Translations under genes and position numbers: made by a program
Shown: positions 42,019 through 50,877 of the stretch, piece after piece
Position numbering within the stretch: position 1 is the stretch's first letter
How the letters are laid out: each line of letters starts with the position of its first letter
The notes under the pieces: model-generated
Databases searched by the model: none
What the model saw: the letters and a program-made list of their open reading frames with translations, nothing else
Told to the model about the DNA's origin: nothing
Assembly: GCF_000971975.1 (NCBI RefSeq)
Contig: NZ_KQ040783.1
Coordinates: 53,686-117,685 of the forward strand
Direction: 5' to 3'
From: Paenibacillus algorifonticola
Lineage (GTDB): Bacteria > Bacillota > Bacilli > Paenibacillales > Paenibacillaceae
Length of the DNA: 64,000 nt

Positions 42019-43311
42019 CTATGCGCCTGTTCGTTCAGGCTTGCGAATCATCGATAAATCAAGCATATCTGGCTGTGCAGGCTGGCCCAGCAAGTACCCC
42101 TGCATGTAATCACAGCCCCAGCCTCGCAGCAGCTCGTACTGCTTCACATATTCCACTCCTTCGGCAATGACGCTAATGCCCAGCTTATGCAAGAGCCCAA
42201 TCATCGCCTCCACGATATGATGTTCAACGCCTTCCTTATCTATCTCTCTAACAAAGGACCGATCCAGCTTTAAGGCATGAATCGGCAGCTGCTGCAAATT
42301 GGCCAGCGACGAATGCATGGAACCGAAATCATCCAGCGCAATAAGCACACCGCTCGCATGCAGTCTAGTCAAGGCTTTAATGGATCGCTCGCAATTTGCA
42401 TAATTATAGCCCTCTTTGATTTCCAGCTGCAAACAATGTGGCGGTATTTCTGTTTCCTCCAGCGTATTCAGCACCATGTCAGCATAGGCCAAGTCTGCAA
42501 GCTCTGTAGGCGAAATATTGACGGACATAACCAGTGCAGCATGGTCCGGCAGGCTGGACAGCATGCGGCAGGCCTGCTTGATGACCCAGGCGCCAATTGG
42601 CACAATCATGCCGTTTTTCTCTGCAAATGGAATAAATTCAGACGGCTGCACGTTGCCAAGCTGCGGATGATTCCAGCGCAGCAGCACTTCGAAGCCCCGA
42701 AGCTTGCCATTGTCCACTTGATATATGGGCTGGTAGTTTAAGTGGAACTGCCCTTTGTACAGCGCCGTTCGAATGGCAGCCTCCAGCTCCAAATGCCGAT
42801 GGATTTGCTCTGTTGCTTTTGGCGAATAATAGGAAATCTGGCCTTCTCCTTTTAAAATGCCGCTATACAATGCCGTTTCCGCATGACAAATGAGCTGTTC
42901 GCTTGTCGCGCCATCCTGCGGGAACAGGCTCACGCCGATACTGGCGGTTAAGTGAAAGCGATCGGAGCCAAAGCCTACGGGATATTGCACCGTTCGTTTG
43001 AAACGTTCAAGCACGCCATACCCATCCGCTTGATTATCGCCGAGCACCGCTGCAACCAGAAAAGTACTGTCGTTCATTTGCCAAATAGCAGCCCGGTCTG
43101 CTCCTGCCGCCACCAGCCGCTCTTCAATCAGCTGCATCACCTCGCAGCCATAGTCCATCCCGCGAGCTTCGATGACGCGATAAAAATGGTCAAGCTGCAT
43201 CAGTACCACAGCAAGCTTGTTGCCTGCATTTTGCACTTGCAGCAGCATTCGGCCTAGCTCTCGGCAGGCATTCAGCTTTGCAGGCAAAATTGCAATGACC
43301 TGTTCCCTCAT
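42019..43311 (-). CDS. Degenerate GGDEF plus EAL protein (c-di-GMP phosphodiesterase)
   Basis: The ATG at 43311 follows AAGGATGGGAAAT. The 430-residue protein has an N-terminal GGDEF-like domain (about 20-165) in which the active motif is NDSTF rather than GGDEF, so it should not make c-di-GMP, and a C-terminal EAL domain (about 175-425). The EAL catalytic blocks are kept: FEVLLRWNHP (EVL), LQLEIKEG, LIALDDFGSMHSSL, LKLDRSFV and AEGVE. It probably degrades c-di-GMP in the cytoplasm. It lies downstream of the response regulator, separated by a terminator, suggesting a shared signalling theme but separate transcription. Confidence 0.87.
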   Translation of the reverse strand: MREQVIAILPAKLNACRELGRMLLQVQNAGNKLAVVLMQLDHFYRVIEARGMDYGCEVMQLIEERLVAAGADRAAIWQMNDSTFLVAAVLGDNQADGYGVLERFKRTVQYPVGFGSDRFHLTASIGVSLFPQDGATSEQLICHAETALYSGILKGEGQISYYSPKATEQIHRHLELEAAIRTALYKGQFHLNYQPIYQVDNGKLRGFEVLLRWNHPQLGNVQPSEFIPFAEKNGMIVPIGAWVIKQACRMLSSLPDHAALVMSVNISPTELADLAYADMVLNTLEETEIPPHCLQLEIKEGYNYANCERSIKALTRLHASGVLIALDDFGSMHSSLANLQQLPIHALKLDRSFVREIDKEGVEHHIVEAMIGLLHKLGISVIAEGVEYVKQYELLRGWGCDYMQGYLLGQPAQPDMLDLSMIRKPERTGA

Positions 43312-43420
43312 ATTTCCCATCCTTCGATCCAATAGTAAGTTAAGTCTATGTTCTCATACAATAATTAGGAAATTTCGGCAATTACCTTTAGATAGTTGTT
43401 AGAACTCATTTTTGATACAA

Positions 43421-43447
43421 AAAACCGTCTGGATCAGCCAGACGGTT
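43421..43447 (-). terminator. Terminator of the kinase/regulator operon
   Basis: AACCGTCTGG and CCAGACGGTT form a perfect 10-base stem with a short loop. On the minus strand it is followed by TTTTTTGTATC. It lies 18 bases after the response regulator stop and isolates it from the EAL gene. Confidence 0.85.
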
Positions 43448-43464
43448 CCTAAAAAAACATGCTA

Positions 43465-44187
43465 TTATTTCTCCTGGCTGACTGAGGTATTCTGGGCTGT
43501 GTACTTGTAGCCGAAACCCCAAACGGTTCGGATAAGACGAGGTTCTTTTGGGTTTTGCTCGATTTTTTTCCGTAGATTCACAATGTGTACATCAATGGCA
43601 CGGTCGGTGACAAAGGAATCAAAACCGCGAATGGCATTGATTAGCTCTTCCCTGCTGAATACCTTCCCAGGATATGCCAAAAACAGCTTCATAATTTCAT
43701 ATTCCGAAAACGTTGTTTCTACCAGCATCCCTCTGACAAGCAGCAATCTCCGTTCAAAATCAAGCTGGATCGGGTCCCGCTCCTCTTCGCCAGGCTCTTG
43801 CTCAGCCTCTGCTAAGGCCGGCTTAATATTAGCCCTTCGAATCAATGCCTCGACTCTGGCCGTCATCTCGTGCATGCTGAATGGCTTGCACATATAATCG
43901 TCTGCACCGGACTTCAACGCCAGCACACGTTCTGACACTTCATTTTTCATGGATAAAATCATAATAGGTACATTCGAACGCTCGCGAATCAATGCACATA
44001 TCTCCATCCCATCCATATCCGGGAGCATAAGATCAAGCAAAACCAAATCAGGTTCGAATTCCGAAATAATACGCAAGCCGTCATTTGCCAATCCCGCTTG
44101 TTTGACAGAATAGCCTTCCTCTGACAAATACATAGACAGCATATCACTCATCATGACGTCATCTTCTATAACTATAACTTTATACAT
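43465..44187 (-). CDS. OmpR/PhoB-family response regulator
   Basis: The start is the ATG at 44187, after AAGGGGTGACGCCA; a GTG nine bases upstream is less likely. The 240-residue protein has a receiver domain (1-118; VIVIEDD acidic pocket, phospho-acceptor Asp in LVLLDLMLPDMDG, Lys in CKPFS) and a winged-helix DNA-binding domain (about 140-232; EYEIMKLFLAYPGKVFSREE and VDVHIVNLRKKIE-like helix with VWGFGYKY). It is 128 bases downstream of the large hybrid kinase and is probably its output partner. Confidence 0.92.
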   Translation of the reverse strand: MYKVIVIEDDVMMSDMLSMYLSEEGYSVKQAGLANDGLRIISEFEPDLVLLDLMLPDMDGMEICALIRERSNVPIMILSMKNEVSERVLALKSGADDYMCKPFSMHEMTARVEALIRRANIKPALAEAEQEPGEEERDPIQLDFERRLLLVRGMLVETTFSEYEIMKLFLAYPGKVFSREELINAIRGFDSFVTDRAIDVHIVNLRKKIEQNPKEPRLIRTVWGFGYKYTAQNTSVSQEK

Positions 44188-44314
44188 TGGCGTCACCCCT
44201 TATTGGGATTGAAGATTTCTGTCGAATTTAGTCTGTCCTCTTACTATACAATATAGCTGTGACAGACTACAATAATTTGTTAGAGAATTGTTAGGGGTTT
44301 TTGTCGAACTTTTG

Positions 44315-47300
44315 TCACTTGTTTTTTTGCAAGCATTTGAGCAAATGCATCAATTCTTCTTCCAGTTTTGTAAGCCTCTGAATCCATTCCTGCTCGTCTA
44401 TGTCCTCCTGATTGAACAGAAGCTCCAGCTCTGTCGCCGCATTCGCCAATTGATAAGCTGACAAATGACTTGCTGCTCCTCTGAGGGTATGCACGAGACG
44501 CTTGGCGGTAACGAGATCATCCTCTTTCATAGAAGTGATTAATCTGTCGATAAATGAAGGATAATCGGCCTGAAATTGTTCTAACATATGCATCAATATC
44601 GGCAGCTTGCCATTCACCCGGGCAAGCGCCTCTGGCAAATCTACACCTGGAATGACGGGCAGCGAGGAATAGGCAGCCTGTTCATATTGCGGCTGCACAT
44701 GCGGCTCGCCCTCCCATAATGTCGATACCGGCAGTACACCCGTCTGATTCAACCAGTGCGAGAGTACGGAATATAGAAAGCCAGCGCTAATCGGCTTCGT
44801 TATAATATCGTCCATTCCTAGCTGCCTGTACTGCTCATGATCGGCACGCAGCACATTGGCAGTAACCGCAATAATCGGCAGCCCGTCATATTTGGGGTTG
44901 GCCCGAATAAACCGCGTCGCCTCCATGCCGTCCATTTCCGGCATATGAATATCCATGAGAATGAGATGCCATTCCTCTTGCTCCAGCATGTGCAGCACCT
45001 CATGTCCATTTTCCGCAAGACCGACCTCGTAGCCCCGTTCTTTTAACATTTCCAAAGCGACGATTTGATTGATTTTATTATCCTCAGCAAGCAAAATTTT
45101 GGCATTGCGTTCTTCCCGCTGTTCAACCGCCACTTCGCTCATTGCACGGTTCCAAGGAGGAATGAAGGAACGCTCCGTCAAAACCCCTCTCAAGCCGTTA
45201 AGCATAGCTAACCGCGTAACCGGCTTTGTAAGCAGTGCAAGCGGCCGATCCTTTTCCGGCATTTGCAGCATTTCGTCCCGCCCGAATGAAGTGGTCAGCA
45301 CAGCTGTTTTCACGCCAGCCGCCTCGGCCTCCTGATGGAAATCGAGCCAGGTTTCCGCGCCATACATATCTGGCATTTCCATATCGAGCAAAATCAGCTT
45401 CGGCATCGCTCCGGCACCGATACGGCGCAGCCGCTCCCGCGCCGACTTCCAAGAAGCGAAGGGAACCGGGGCCATTTCGAACGATTCCAGCCTTTCGCAC
45501 CAATGATGGCGCATCATTTGGCTGTCCTCCACAATCCACACCGGCTGTCCAATCATCTCCTCGCCTAGCTCCATGCTGTAGGGCGGCTCTTCTTCAAGCA
45601 TGGGGAACGTAATGACGAAGCTGAATTTACTGCCCCGTCCGGTCTTGCTTTCCGCGACGAGATTGCCGCCCATCAGCGTAACGAGCTTTTGGGAAATAAC
45701 AAGGCCAAGTCCCGTACCCCCATACTTCCTCGTCGTTGATCCATCCGCTTGGCTGAATGGCTGGAACAGCCTGCCGAGCTGCTCCTCGCTCATGCCGATG
45801 CCTGTATCCTCAACGACAAAACGAAGCTGTACTTCCGCCTCGCGAAGCTCTACCACTTCTAAACGCAGGCTGACATGGCCTTTCTTCGTAAACTTAATCG
45901 CATTGATGCACAAATTCAGCAGCACCTGCTCCAGCCGCAGCAAATCTCCAAGCAGTGTGCTAGGCAAATTATAGGCAGTATGGATCAAAAATTCGAATTG
46001 CTCCTTGCCGCCCATAAAGACGCTGAGCTGATCCGCCACCCGGCCAAGCAGCTCCTCCGGATGGAAGGCGAGCAGTTCAACCTCAATCTTCTCCGCCTCT
46101 ACTTTGGAGAAGTCGAGAATATCATTAATGATGCGCAGCAGAGACTCCGATGACGTGCTGATTTTGTCCACATAGTCTTTCTGGGAATAGGATAATCCCG
46201 TGCGCTTGAGCAGCTGTGTCAGCCCAATGATGCCGTTCAGCGGCGTACGAATTTCATGGCTCATGAGGGCAAGGAACCTGCCTTTGGCTGCATTTGCTTC
46301 CGCCGCCTCCTGCGATGCTTGGAGCAGCTCCTCCTGAATGATTTTTTGCTCCGATATGTCCCTCGCAATGCAGGAGAAATAATTCTCTCCCGTTCTGCGA
46401 TTATGATGGGATACGAGCACGAGCGATACATGCTTCAATTGCTTACCCTTTGTCAAAACTTCGACGTTGCCTTCCCAATACCCATACTGCTTGGCCAGCT
46501 CTGAGCCATTCATGAGATAAAAGAACATTTCACTGCTTAGATGCCCGCTCAGCGAAGTAAGATCCATTTCACCCTCTTGGATTCCGAGCATTTCCTTGCC
46601 CGCCTGATTGATGTAGATCATTTCGCCCTGTGAATCGACAGAAGCGATTAAATCTTTGGCGGAGCCAACGATATCAAGCAGCCGATTGCGCGATTTTTCC
46701 ACTTGCAGCTTATCCGTTATATCCAAAACCATACCGACAGCTCCGGTAAATTTTCCATTTGCATCCCGCAGGCCATTCGTGCTGAGCAGGACGGGAATGC
46801 GTTTGCCATTTTTCGCAATATAGGTCCATTCCCGCTCGTAGGAAAACTGGTAATTTTGCAGCTCCTTGAGCACATCCAGTCCCGGTATCACCTCACGGCC
46901 CAATTTCTCCCCTAGCTCCTCTGCCGCTATGCGGATTTCCTCCGGGTCCATGAACAGCAGCGGCGTCGCATGCCCTGCCACTTCTTCTGTCTTATAGCCG
47001 ATCATTTCCTCGGCTTTCTCATTGAGATATGTAATACGGTAATGCTCATCGAGGACGATAAAGGAATATTGATTTTGATTAATAATCGCTTCCAGCCGCT
47101 CAAACATTTCTCTTAAACGCACAACCATGCCGTTCACCGAACGCGACAGCTTGCCTACCTCGTCTCCTGGCATTTCTGACAGATGCTCTGCATCAAACTG
47201 GCCAGCGGCAGCCTGCTCGGTGACGATCAATATATTTTTCAACCGATTTACGATATTGGCAAAAAAGAGATAGCACAGCAGCACGATCACAAGCTCTGAG

Positions 47301-48190
47301 CCAACAAGCGTCAGCAGCGTGCTAAGCAGAACAGGCAGCGTCCCGATCTCCAAATCCGACATCGGCATTTCCAGCATAAAATGCCAAGCGGCAATACCAT
47401 CCACCTTGGAGTGAAATACAGCGTATTCATTCATATTCGACGATAAAATTTCCATGCCGTCCTGATCGGACAGCAGCTTCTGATTCACCTGCATTTCCTG
47501 TAAAGCCCCGTTCATCATTGCAGTCTGCGGCAATACCCCATCATCCGAACAGAACAATACAACGCCTTCCTCGTTATATAGCCAGAAGGTGGCTGCATCC
47601 GGCTTGTCCATTTGCAAATAAGGAATAATCATATCCATATCAATGGCCGCATACACGATTCCTGTAATTTGATTTTCCTCATTGTAGACCGGAACGGCTA
47701 TCACAAATTGTTCTTTAGGCGAAAAGCTGGTTTTGAAAGGATCGCTAATCAGCACCTTCCCTTTAATCGACGTCTGGAAGAAGGACTGCTCGCTCATATC
47801 AAACGGCGTGCCATCCGTACGAATGGCCAAACCGTCCTTGCCAACAAAGCCAAGAGAACGGAAGGAAAAGCCTGCCCGCACAAGCTCACGGTTGAAATAG
47901 CTGAGTTTCTCTTCGTCTTTTCCAAAACGTACGACATCGGTTCGGCTAATGACCAATACTTCCGCCCGCCTGATTGCAAGCCAAGCAGACAAATTATTCG
48001 CACTGCTGTTTAATTGGCTTAATGTTTTCTCTGTTGCGGAATCGATCATTCCCTGCCTTAAGCCCATATAGTTAATAATGCCGGCAAACAGCAGCGGAAT
48101 GAAGGTAATTAATACAATAACCAGAAGTCCCTTGACCCTTAGAGACATGTTGCTCAAGCGGCTCACTTCCCATCCGACAAGGTTTGTCAT
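44315..48190 (-). CDS. Large hybrid sensor histidine kinase (dCache-HAMP-PAS-PAS-HK-REC-REC-HPt)
   Basis: This 1291-residue protein has a membrane helix near 20-45, a dCache extracellular sensor (about 50-280), a second membrane helix near 290-315, HAMP (to about 370), two PAS domains (380-620), HisKA with the phospho-acceptor His in LMSHEIRTPLNG, HATPase_c (DTGIGMSEEQ, GTGLGLVIS), a first REC domain (VWIVEDSQ, LLDMEMPD), a second REC domain (KILLAEDNKINQ, ILMDIHMPEMDG) and a C-terminal HPt domain (LVHTLRGAASH). This complete phosphorelay in one chain resembles BarA/ArcB. The start is uncertain; an internal GTG at about 48166 or ATG at about 48148 could be used. The OmpR regulator follows in the same direction. 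Confidence 0.92.
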   Translation of the reverse strand: MTNLVGWEVSRLSNMSLRVKGLLVIVLITFIPLLFAGIINYMGLRQGMIDSATEKTLSQLNSSANNLSAWLAIRRAEVLVISRTDVVRFGKDEEKLSYFNRELVRAGFSFRSLGFVGKDGLAIRTDGTPFDMSEQSFFQTSIKGKVLISDPFKTSFSPKEQFVIAVPVYNEENQITGIVYAAIDMDMIIPYLQMDKPDAATFWLYNEEGVVLFCSDDGVLPQTAMMNGALQEMQVNQKLLSDQDGMEILSSNMNEYAVFHSKVDGIAAWHFMLEMPMSDLEIGTLPVLLSTLLTLVGSELVIVLLCYLFFANIVNRLKNILIVTEQAAAGQFDAEHLSEMPGDEVGKLSRSVNGMVVRLREMFERLEAIINQNQYSFIVLDEHYRITYLNEKAEEMIGYKTEEVAGHATPLLFMDPEEIRIAAEELGEKLGREVIPGLDVLKELQNYQFSYEREWTYIAKNGKRIPVLLSTNGLRDANGKFTGAVGMVLDITDKLQVEKSRNRLLDIVGSAKDLIASVDSQGEMIYINQAGKEMLGIQEGEMDLTSLSGHLSSEMFFYLMNGSELAKQYGYWEGNVEVLTKGKQLKHVSLVLVSHHNRRTGENYFSCIARDISEQKIIQEELLQASQEAAEANAAKGRFLALMSHEIRTPLNGIIGLTQLLKRTGLSYSQKDYVDKISTSSESLLRIINDILDFSKVEAEKIEVELLAFHPEELLGRVADQLSVFMGGKEQFEFLIHTAYNLPSTLLGDLLRLEQVLLNLCINAIKFTKKGHVSLRLEVVELREAEVQLRFVVEDTGIGMSEEQLGRLFQPFSQADGSTTRKYGGTGLGLVISQKLVTLMGGNLVAESKTGRGSKFSFVITFPMLEEEPPYSMELGEEMIGQPVWIVEDSQMMRHHWCERLESFEMAPVPFASWKSARERLRRIGAGAMPKLILLDMEMPDMYGAETWLDFHQEAEAAGVKTAVLTTSFGRDEMLQMPEKDRPLALLTKPVTRLAMLNGLRGVLTERSFIPPWNRAMSEVAVEQREERNAKILLAEDNKINQIVALEMLKERGYEVGLAENGHEVLHMLEQEEWHLILMDIHMPEMDGMEATRFIRANPKYDGLPIIAVTANVLRADHEQYRQLGMDDIITKPISAGFLYSVLSHWLNQTGVLPVSTLWEGEPHVQPQYEQAAYSSLPVIPGVDLPEALARVNGKLPILMHMLEQFQADYPSFIDRLITSMKEDDLVTAKRLVHTLRGAASHLSAYQLANAATELELLFNQEDIDEQEWIQRLTKLEEELMHLLKCLQKNK

Positions 48191-48235
48191 TTGTCCCGTT
48201 TATTATACCGCCATAACGAAAGCGAGAGAAGCAAA

Positions 48236-48262
48236 AACGCCAAGGCGGATGGCCTTGGCGTT
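48236..48262 (-). terminator. Terminator downstream of the second aldo/keto reductase
   Basis: AACGCCAAGG and CCTTGGCGTT form a perfect stem around CGGATGG, followed by TTTTTGC on the minus strand and by A-rich sequence on the plus strand. It lies 54 bases after the stop of the gene at 48316. Confidence 0.85.
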
Positions 48263-48315
48263 CAAAAAAAACGATAGCTATTTTAGATTGTTCATGATCA
48301 CCGAATTAGTCAGTA

Positions 48316-49308
48316 TTAATCTTTCAAAATCGATTCAATATGAGCCAGCTCATCGCTAGAGAAGTCCAGCGTACTGAGTGCCGCAACGTTATCATCGATT
48401 TGCTCCACGCGGCTTGCGCCGATCAGCGCCGATGTTACACGGCCGCCGCGCAATACCCATGCGAGCGCCATCTGTGCAAGCGTCTGCCCGCGCTCCGCAG
48501 CATGAGCGTTAAGCAGCTTGATTTTTTCAAGCTTGCCTTCCGTAATTTGGTCGGATTGCAGAAACACGCTTGGTCCAGCCGCGCGGGAATCCTGCGGGAT
48601 GCCGTTCAAATAACGGTTCGTCAGCAATCCGCCTGCCAGCGGCGAGAACACGATGGAGCCAATGCCTTCCGTATCGAGAACATCCTGCAAGCCATCTTCA
48701 ATCCAGCGATTGAACATCGAGTAAGAAGGCTGATGAATGAGGCAAGGCGTGCCAAGACGCTGCAAAATAAGGGAAGCTTCTGCCGTCTGCTCCGCGCTGT
48801 AGTTGGACAAGCCAACATATAGCGCCTTGCCTTGGCGAACGATATGGTCAAGCGCAGCCATCGTTTCCTCAAGCGGCGTATTCGGATCTGGACGATGGTG
48901 ATAAAAAATGTCTACGTATTCCAGCCCCATGCGCTTAAGGCTTTGATCGAGGCTGGCCACCAAATATTTGCGCGAGCCCCACTCGCCATAAGGGCCTTTC
49001 CACATATAATATCCGGCTTTCGTGGAAATAATAAGCTCATCGCGGTAGGCAGCCAAATCCTGCTTGAGCAGTTGGCCGAACGTCTCCTCCGCGGAGCCTG
49101 CAGGCGGTCCATAATTGTTAGCGAGGTCAAAATGGGTAATGCCCAAATCGAAAGCGCGGCGAACCATCGCCCGTCCATTTTCTAGACGATCCGTACCGCC
49201 AAAGTTGTGCCAGAGGCCCAGTGATACTGCTGGAAGCAGCAGTCCGCTGCGGCCAGTGCGATTGTATTTCATCCCGTCATAGCGGGAATTAGCAGGCAAA
49301 TACGTCAT
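48316..49308 (-). CDS. Aldo/keto reductase (YghZ-like)
   Basis: This 330-residue enzyme resembles the YghZ/Kv-beta-like subgroup, with start MTYLPANSRYDGMKYNRTGR, Asp/Tyr in FDLANNYGPPAG, Lys in STKAGYYMW, His in YHHRPDPNTPLEE and a C-terminal ALIGASRVEQI cofactor loop. YghZ-type enzymes reduce L-glyceraldehyde-3-phosphate and methylglyoxal, so detoxification is the likely role. RBS GAGAGGATG. A weak cre-like sequence lies about 70 bases upstream. Confidence 0.92.
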   Translation of the reverse strand: MTYLPANSRYDGMKYNRTGRSGLLLPAVSLGLWHNFGGTDRLENGRAMVRRAFDLGITHFDLANNYGPPAGSAEETFGQLLKQDLAAYRDELIISTKAGYYMWKGPYGEWGSRKYLVASLDQSLKRMGLEYVDIFYHHRPDPNTPLEETMAALDHIVRQGKALYVGLSNYSAEQTAEASLILQRLGTPCLIHQPSYSMFNRWIEDGLQDVLDTEGIGSIVFSPLAGGLLTNRYLNGIPQDSRAAGPSVFLQSDQITEGKLEKIKLLNAHAAERGQTLAQMALAWVLRGGRVTSALIGASRVEQIDDNVAALSTLDFSSDELAHIESILKD

Positions 49309-49375
49309 CGATTAACATCCTCTCTACTATTTAAATTAAAAGTCGCGAAACTTCATTTTTTACTTCTGGTTTCAT

Positions 49376-49391
49376 ATAAAGCGCTTGCCTC
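49376..49391. promoter_or_regulatory. Weak cre-like sequence upstream of the YghZ-like gene
   Basis: ATAAAGCGCTTGCC keeps the AAGCGCTT core of a CcpA site but its flanks fit poorly. It lies 68 bases before the start of the aldo/keto reductase gene. Confidence 0.3.
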
Positions 49392-49602
49392 CTACATTGT
49401 ACACCGCTTGGACGTAAGGCGCAAAAAAAGCAGTTCCTGCTGAAATCCCTTTATTTTTATTTAAGATTAAGGTTTTTTAACCTAAGTTTTGTTATAGTAG
49501 GTTAGACAAGCGTAAACGGTTACGGTGATCTGGCCCAGACCACTGCAGCGTTCCGCGAAACCATTATAAAAAGCGTGTAAGATAATGAAGGGAGTTTGAA
49601 GA

Positions 49603-50730
49603 ATGGATAACCAAGAATCGCAGCGTAAAGAAGAAGAATTAAAAAATGCTGCGGAGCAAGAAACCAACACACACGAGGACAATCAACATACGACTGAACC
49701 AACAACAGCTTCACCATATGCAGCAGGAGGGGCACCTTTGGGTGGATCAACTCCCCCGCCAGCTCGTAAAAGCGGCAATGCAGCATGGATTGCACTTTCA
49801 GCTGTTTTGGCTATTTTGCTTGTAATCGTCGCCATTAAACCCGTATTCGGCGGTGGAAACAATGCAGCCGTTGCAACGGTAAACAAAGTCGACATTACGA
49901 AAGAGGACCTTTACGAAGAAATGCTGAAATCAGGCGGCAAAACGACTCTCGACAATCTGATTACGCAGCAGTTGATTGCGCAAGAAGCGAAAGCTTCCAA
50001 TGTTACGGTTACAGAAGCTGATATCGATGAAGAAATTACTACGCTCAAAGCAAGTTTCGGTACGGACGAGCAATTCAACGCCGCTCTGGCACAATACGGT
50101 GTAACGCTGGAGAGCCTGCGTAAAGATGCTGAGACGCAAGTTAAAATCCGCAAGCTGCTTGAGCCATCCATTACCATTACCGATGAGCAAATTAAAGAAG
50201 CTTATGAGCAAAACAAAGCTTCCTATGGCACAGGCGAAGAAATTAAAGCTTCGCATATTCTAGTAGCTACGCAAGAAGAAGCAGACGCTATTTTGAAAGA
50301 ATTGAAAGATGGCGCAGACTTCGCAACGTTGGCGAAAGAAAAATCGACCGATACAGGCACGAAAGACAACGGCGGCGATCTTGGCTTCTTCGGCAAAGGC
50401 GTCATGGACCCTGCTTTCGAGGAAGCAGCCTTCGCACTGGAAGTTGATCAAATCAGCGACGTCGTTAAATCGAGCTTCGGTTTCCATATTATTAAGAAAA
50501 CCGGCTTTAAAGCGGCAACTTCCCCGACTTTTGAAGAGAAGAAGGAAGAAATCCGCAAGCAGCTTTTGAATCAACAAATTCAAGAGAAATCAGCTACTTG
50601 GATTCAAGAGATTCGCGACAAAGCAACGATTACCAATACACTTGAAGAGAAAACAGCGGAAGAAACGGAGACAGACGCAAGCGCTAATCCGGATGCAGCT
50701 GTTTCCCCAGAAGCAAGCGCAGCACAATAA
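49603..50730 (+). CDS. Membrane-anchored parvulin-type peptidyl-prolyl isomerase (PrsA/SurA-like)
   Basis: This 375-residue protein has a 55-residue acidic cytoplasmic N-terminus, one membrane helix (AAWIALSAVLAILLVIVAIK, about 59-79), a SurA-like N-terminal helical domain (VNKVDITKEDLYEEMLK onward), a parvulin PPIase domain (about 210-310; KASHILVATQEEAD, GGDLGFFGKG and FGFHIIKK) and an acidic Ala/Glu-rich tail. It assists folding of exported proteins outside the membrane. Unlike classic PrsA there is no lipobox; it is anchored by a transmembrane helix. RBS AAGGGAG. A strong terminator follows. Confidence 0.92.
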   Translation: MDNQESQRKEEELKNAAEQETNTHEDNQHTTEPTTASPYAAGGAPLGGSTPPPARKSGNAAWIALSAVLAILLVIVAIKPVFGGGNNAAVATVNKVDITKEDLYEEMLKSGGKTTLDNLITQQLIAQEAKASNVTVTEADIDEEITTLKASFGTDEQFNAALAQYGVTLESLRKDAETQVKIRKLLEPSITITDEQIKEAYEQNKASYGTGEEIKASHILVATQEEADAILKELKDGADFATLAKEKSTDTGTKDNGGDLGFFGKGVMDPAFEEAAFALEVDQISDVVKSSFGFHIIKKTGFKAATSPTFEEKKEEIRKQLLNQQIQEKSATWIQEIRDKATITNTLEEKTAEETETDASANPDAAVSPEASAAQ

Positions 50731-50751
50731 GACCAACGCGTTATGCATACA

Positions 50752-50806
50752 AAAAAAGATCGCTGTCCGCCAGGCTTTAGAGCCATTGGCGGCAGCGATC
50801 TTTTTT
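50752..50806. terminator. Bidirectional terminator after the PPIase gene
   Basis: AAAAAAGATCGCTG...CCGCC pairs with GGCGG...CAGCGATCTTTTTT across a 16-base loop. It serves the PPIase gene ending at 50730 and, in the other direction, the SulP gene ending at 50878. Confidence 0.85.
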
Positions 50807-50877
50807 AGTTTACAGCCGTAATTGTACAGGCCCTAAGCTCAGATTCACAGGCAAAACCAATCCGCTTAGCCACTCGC

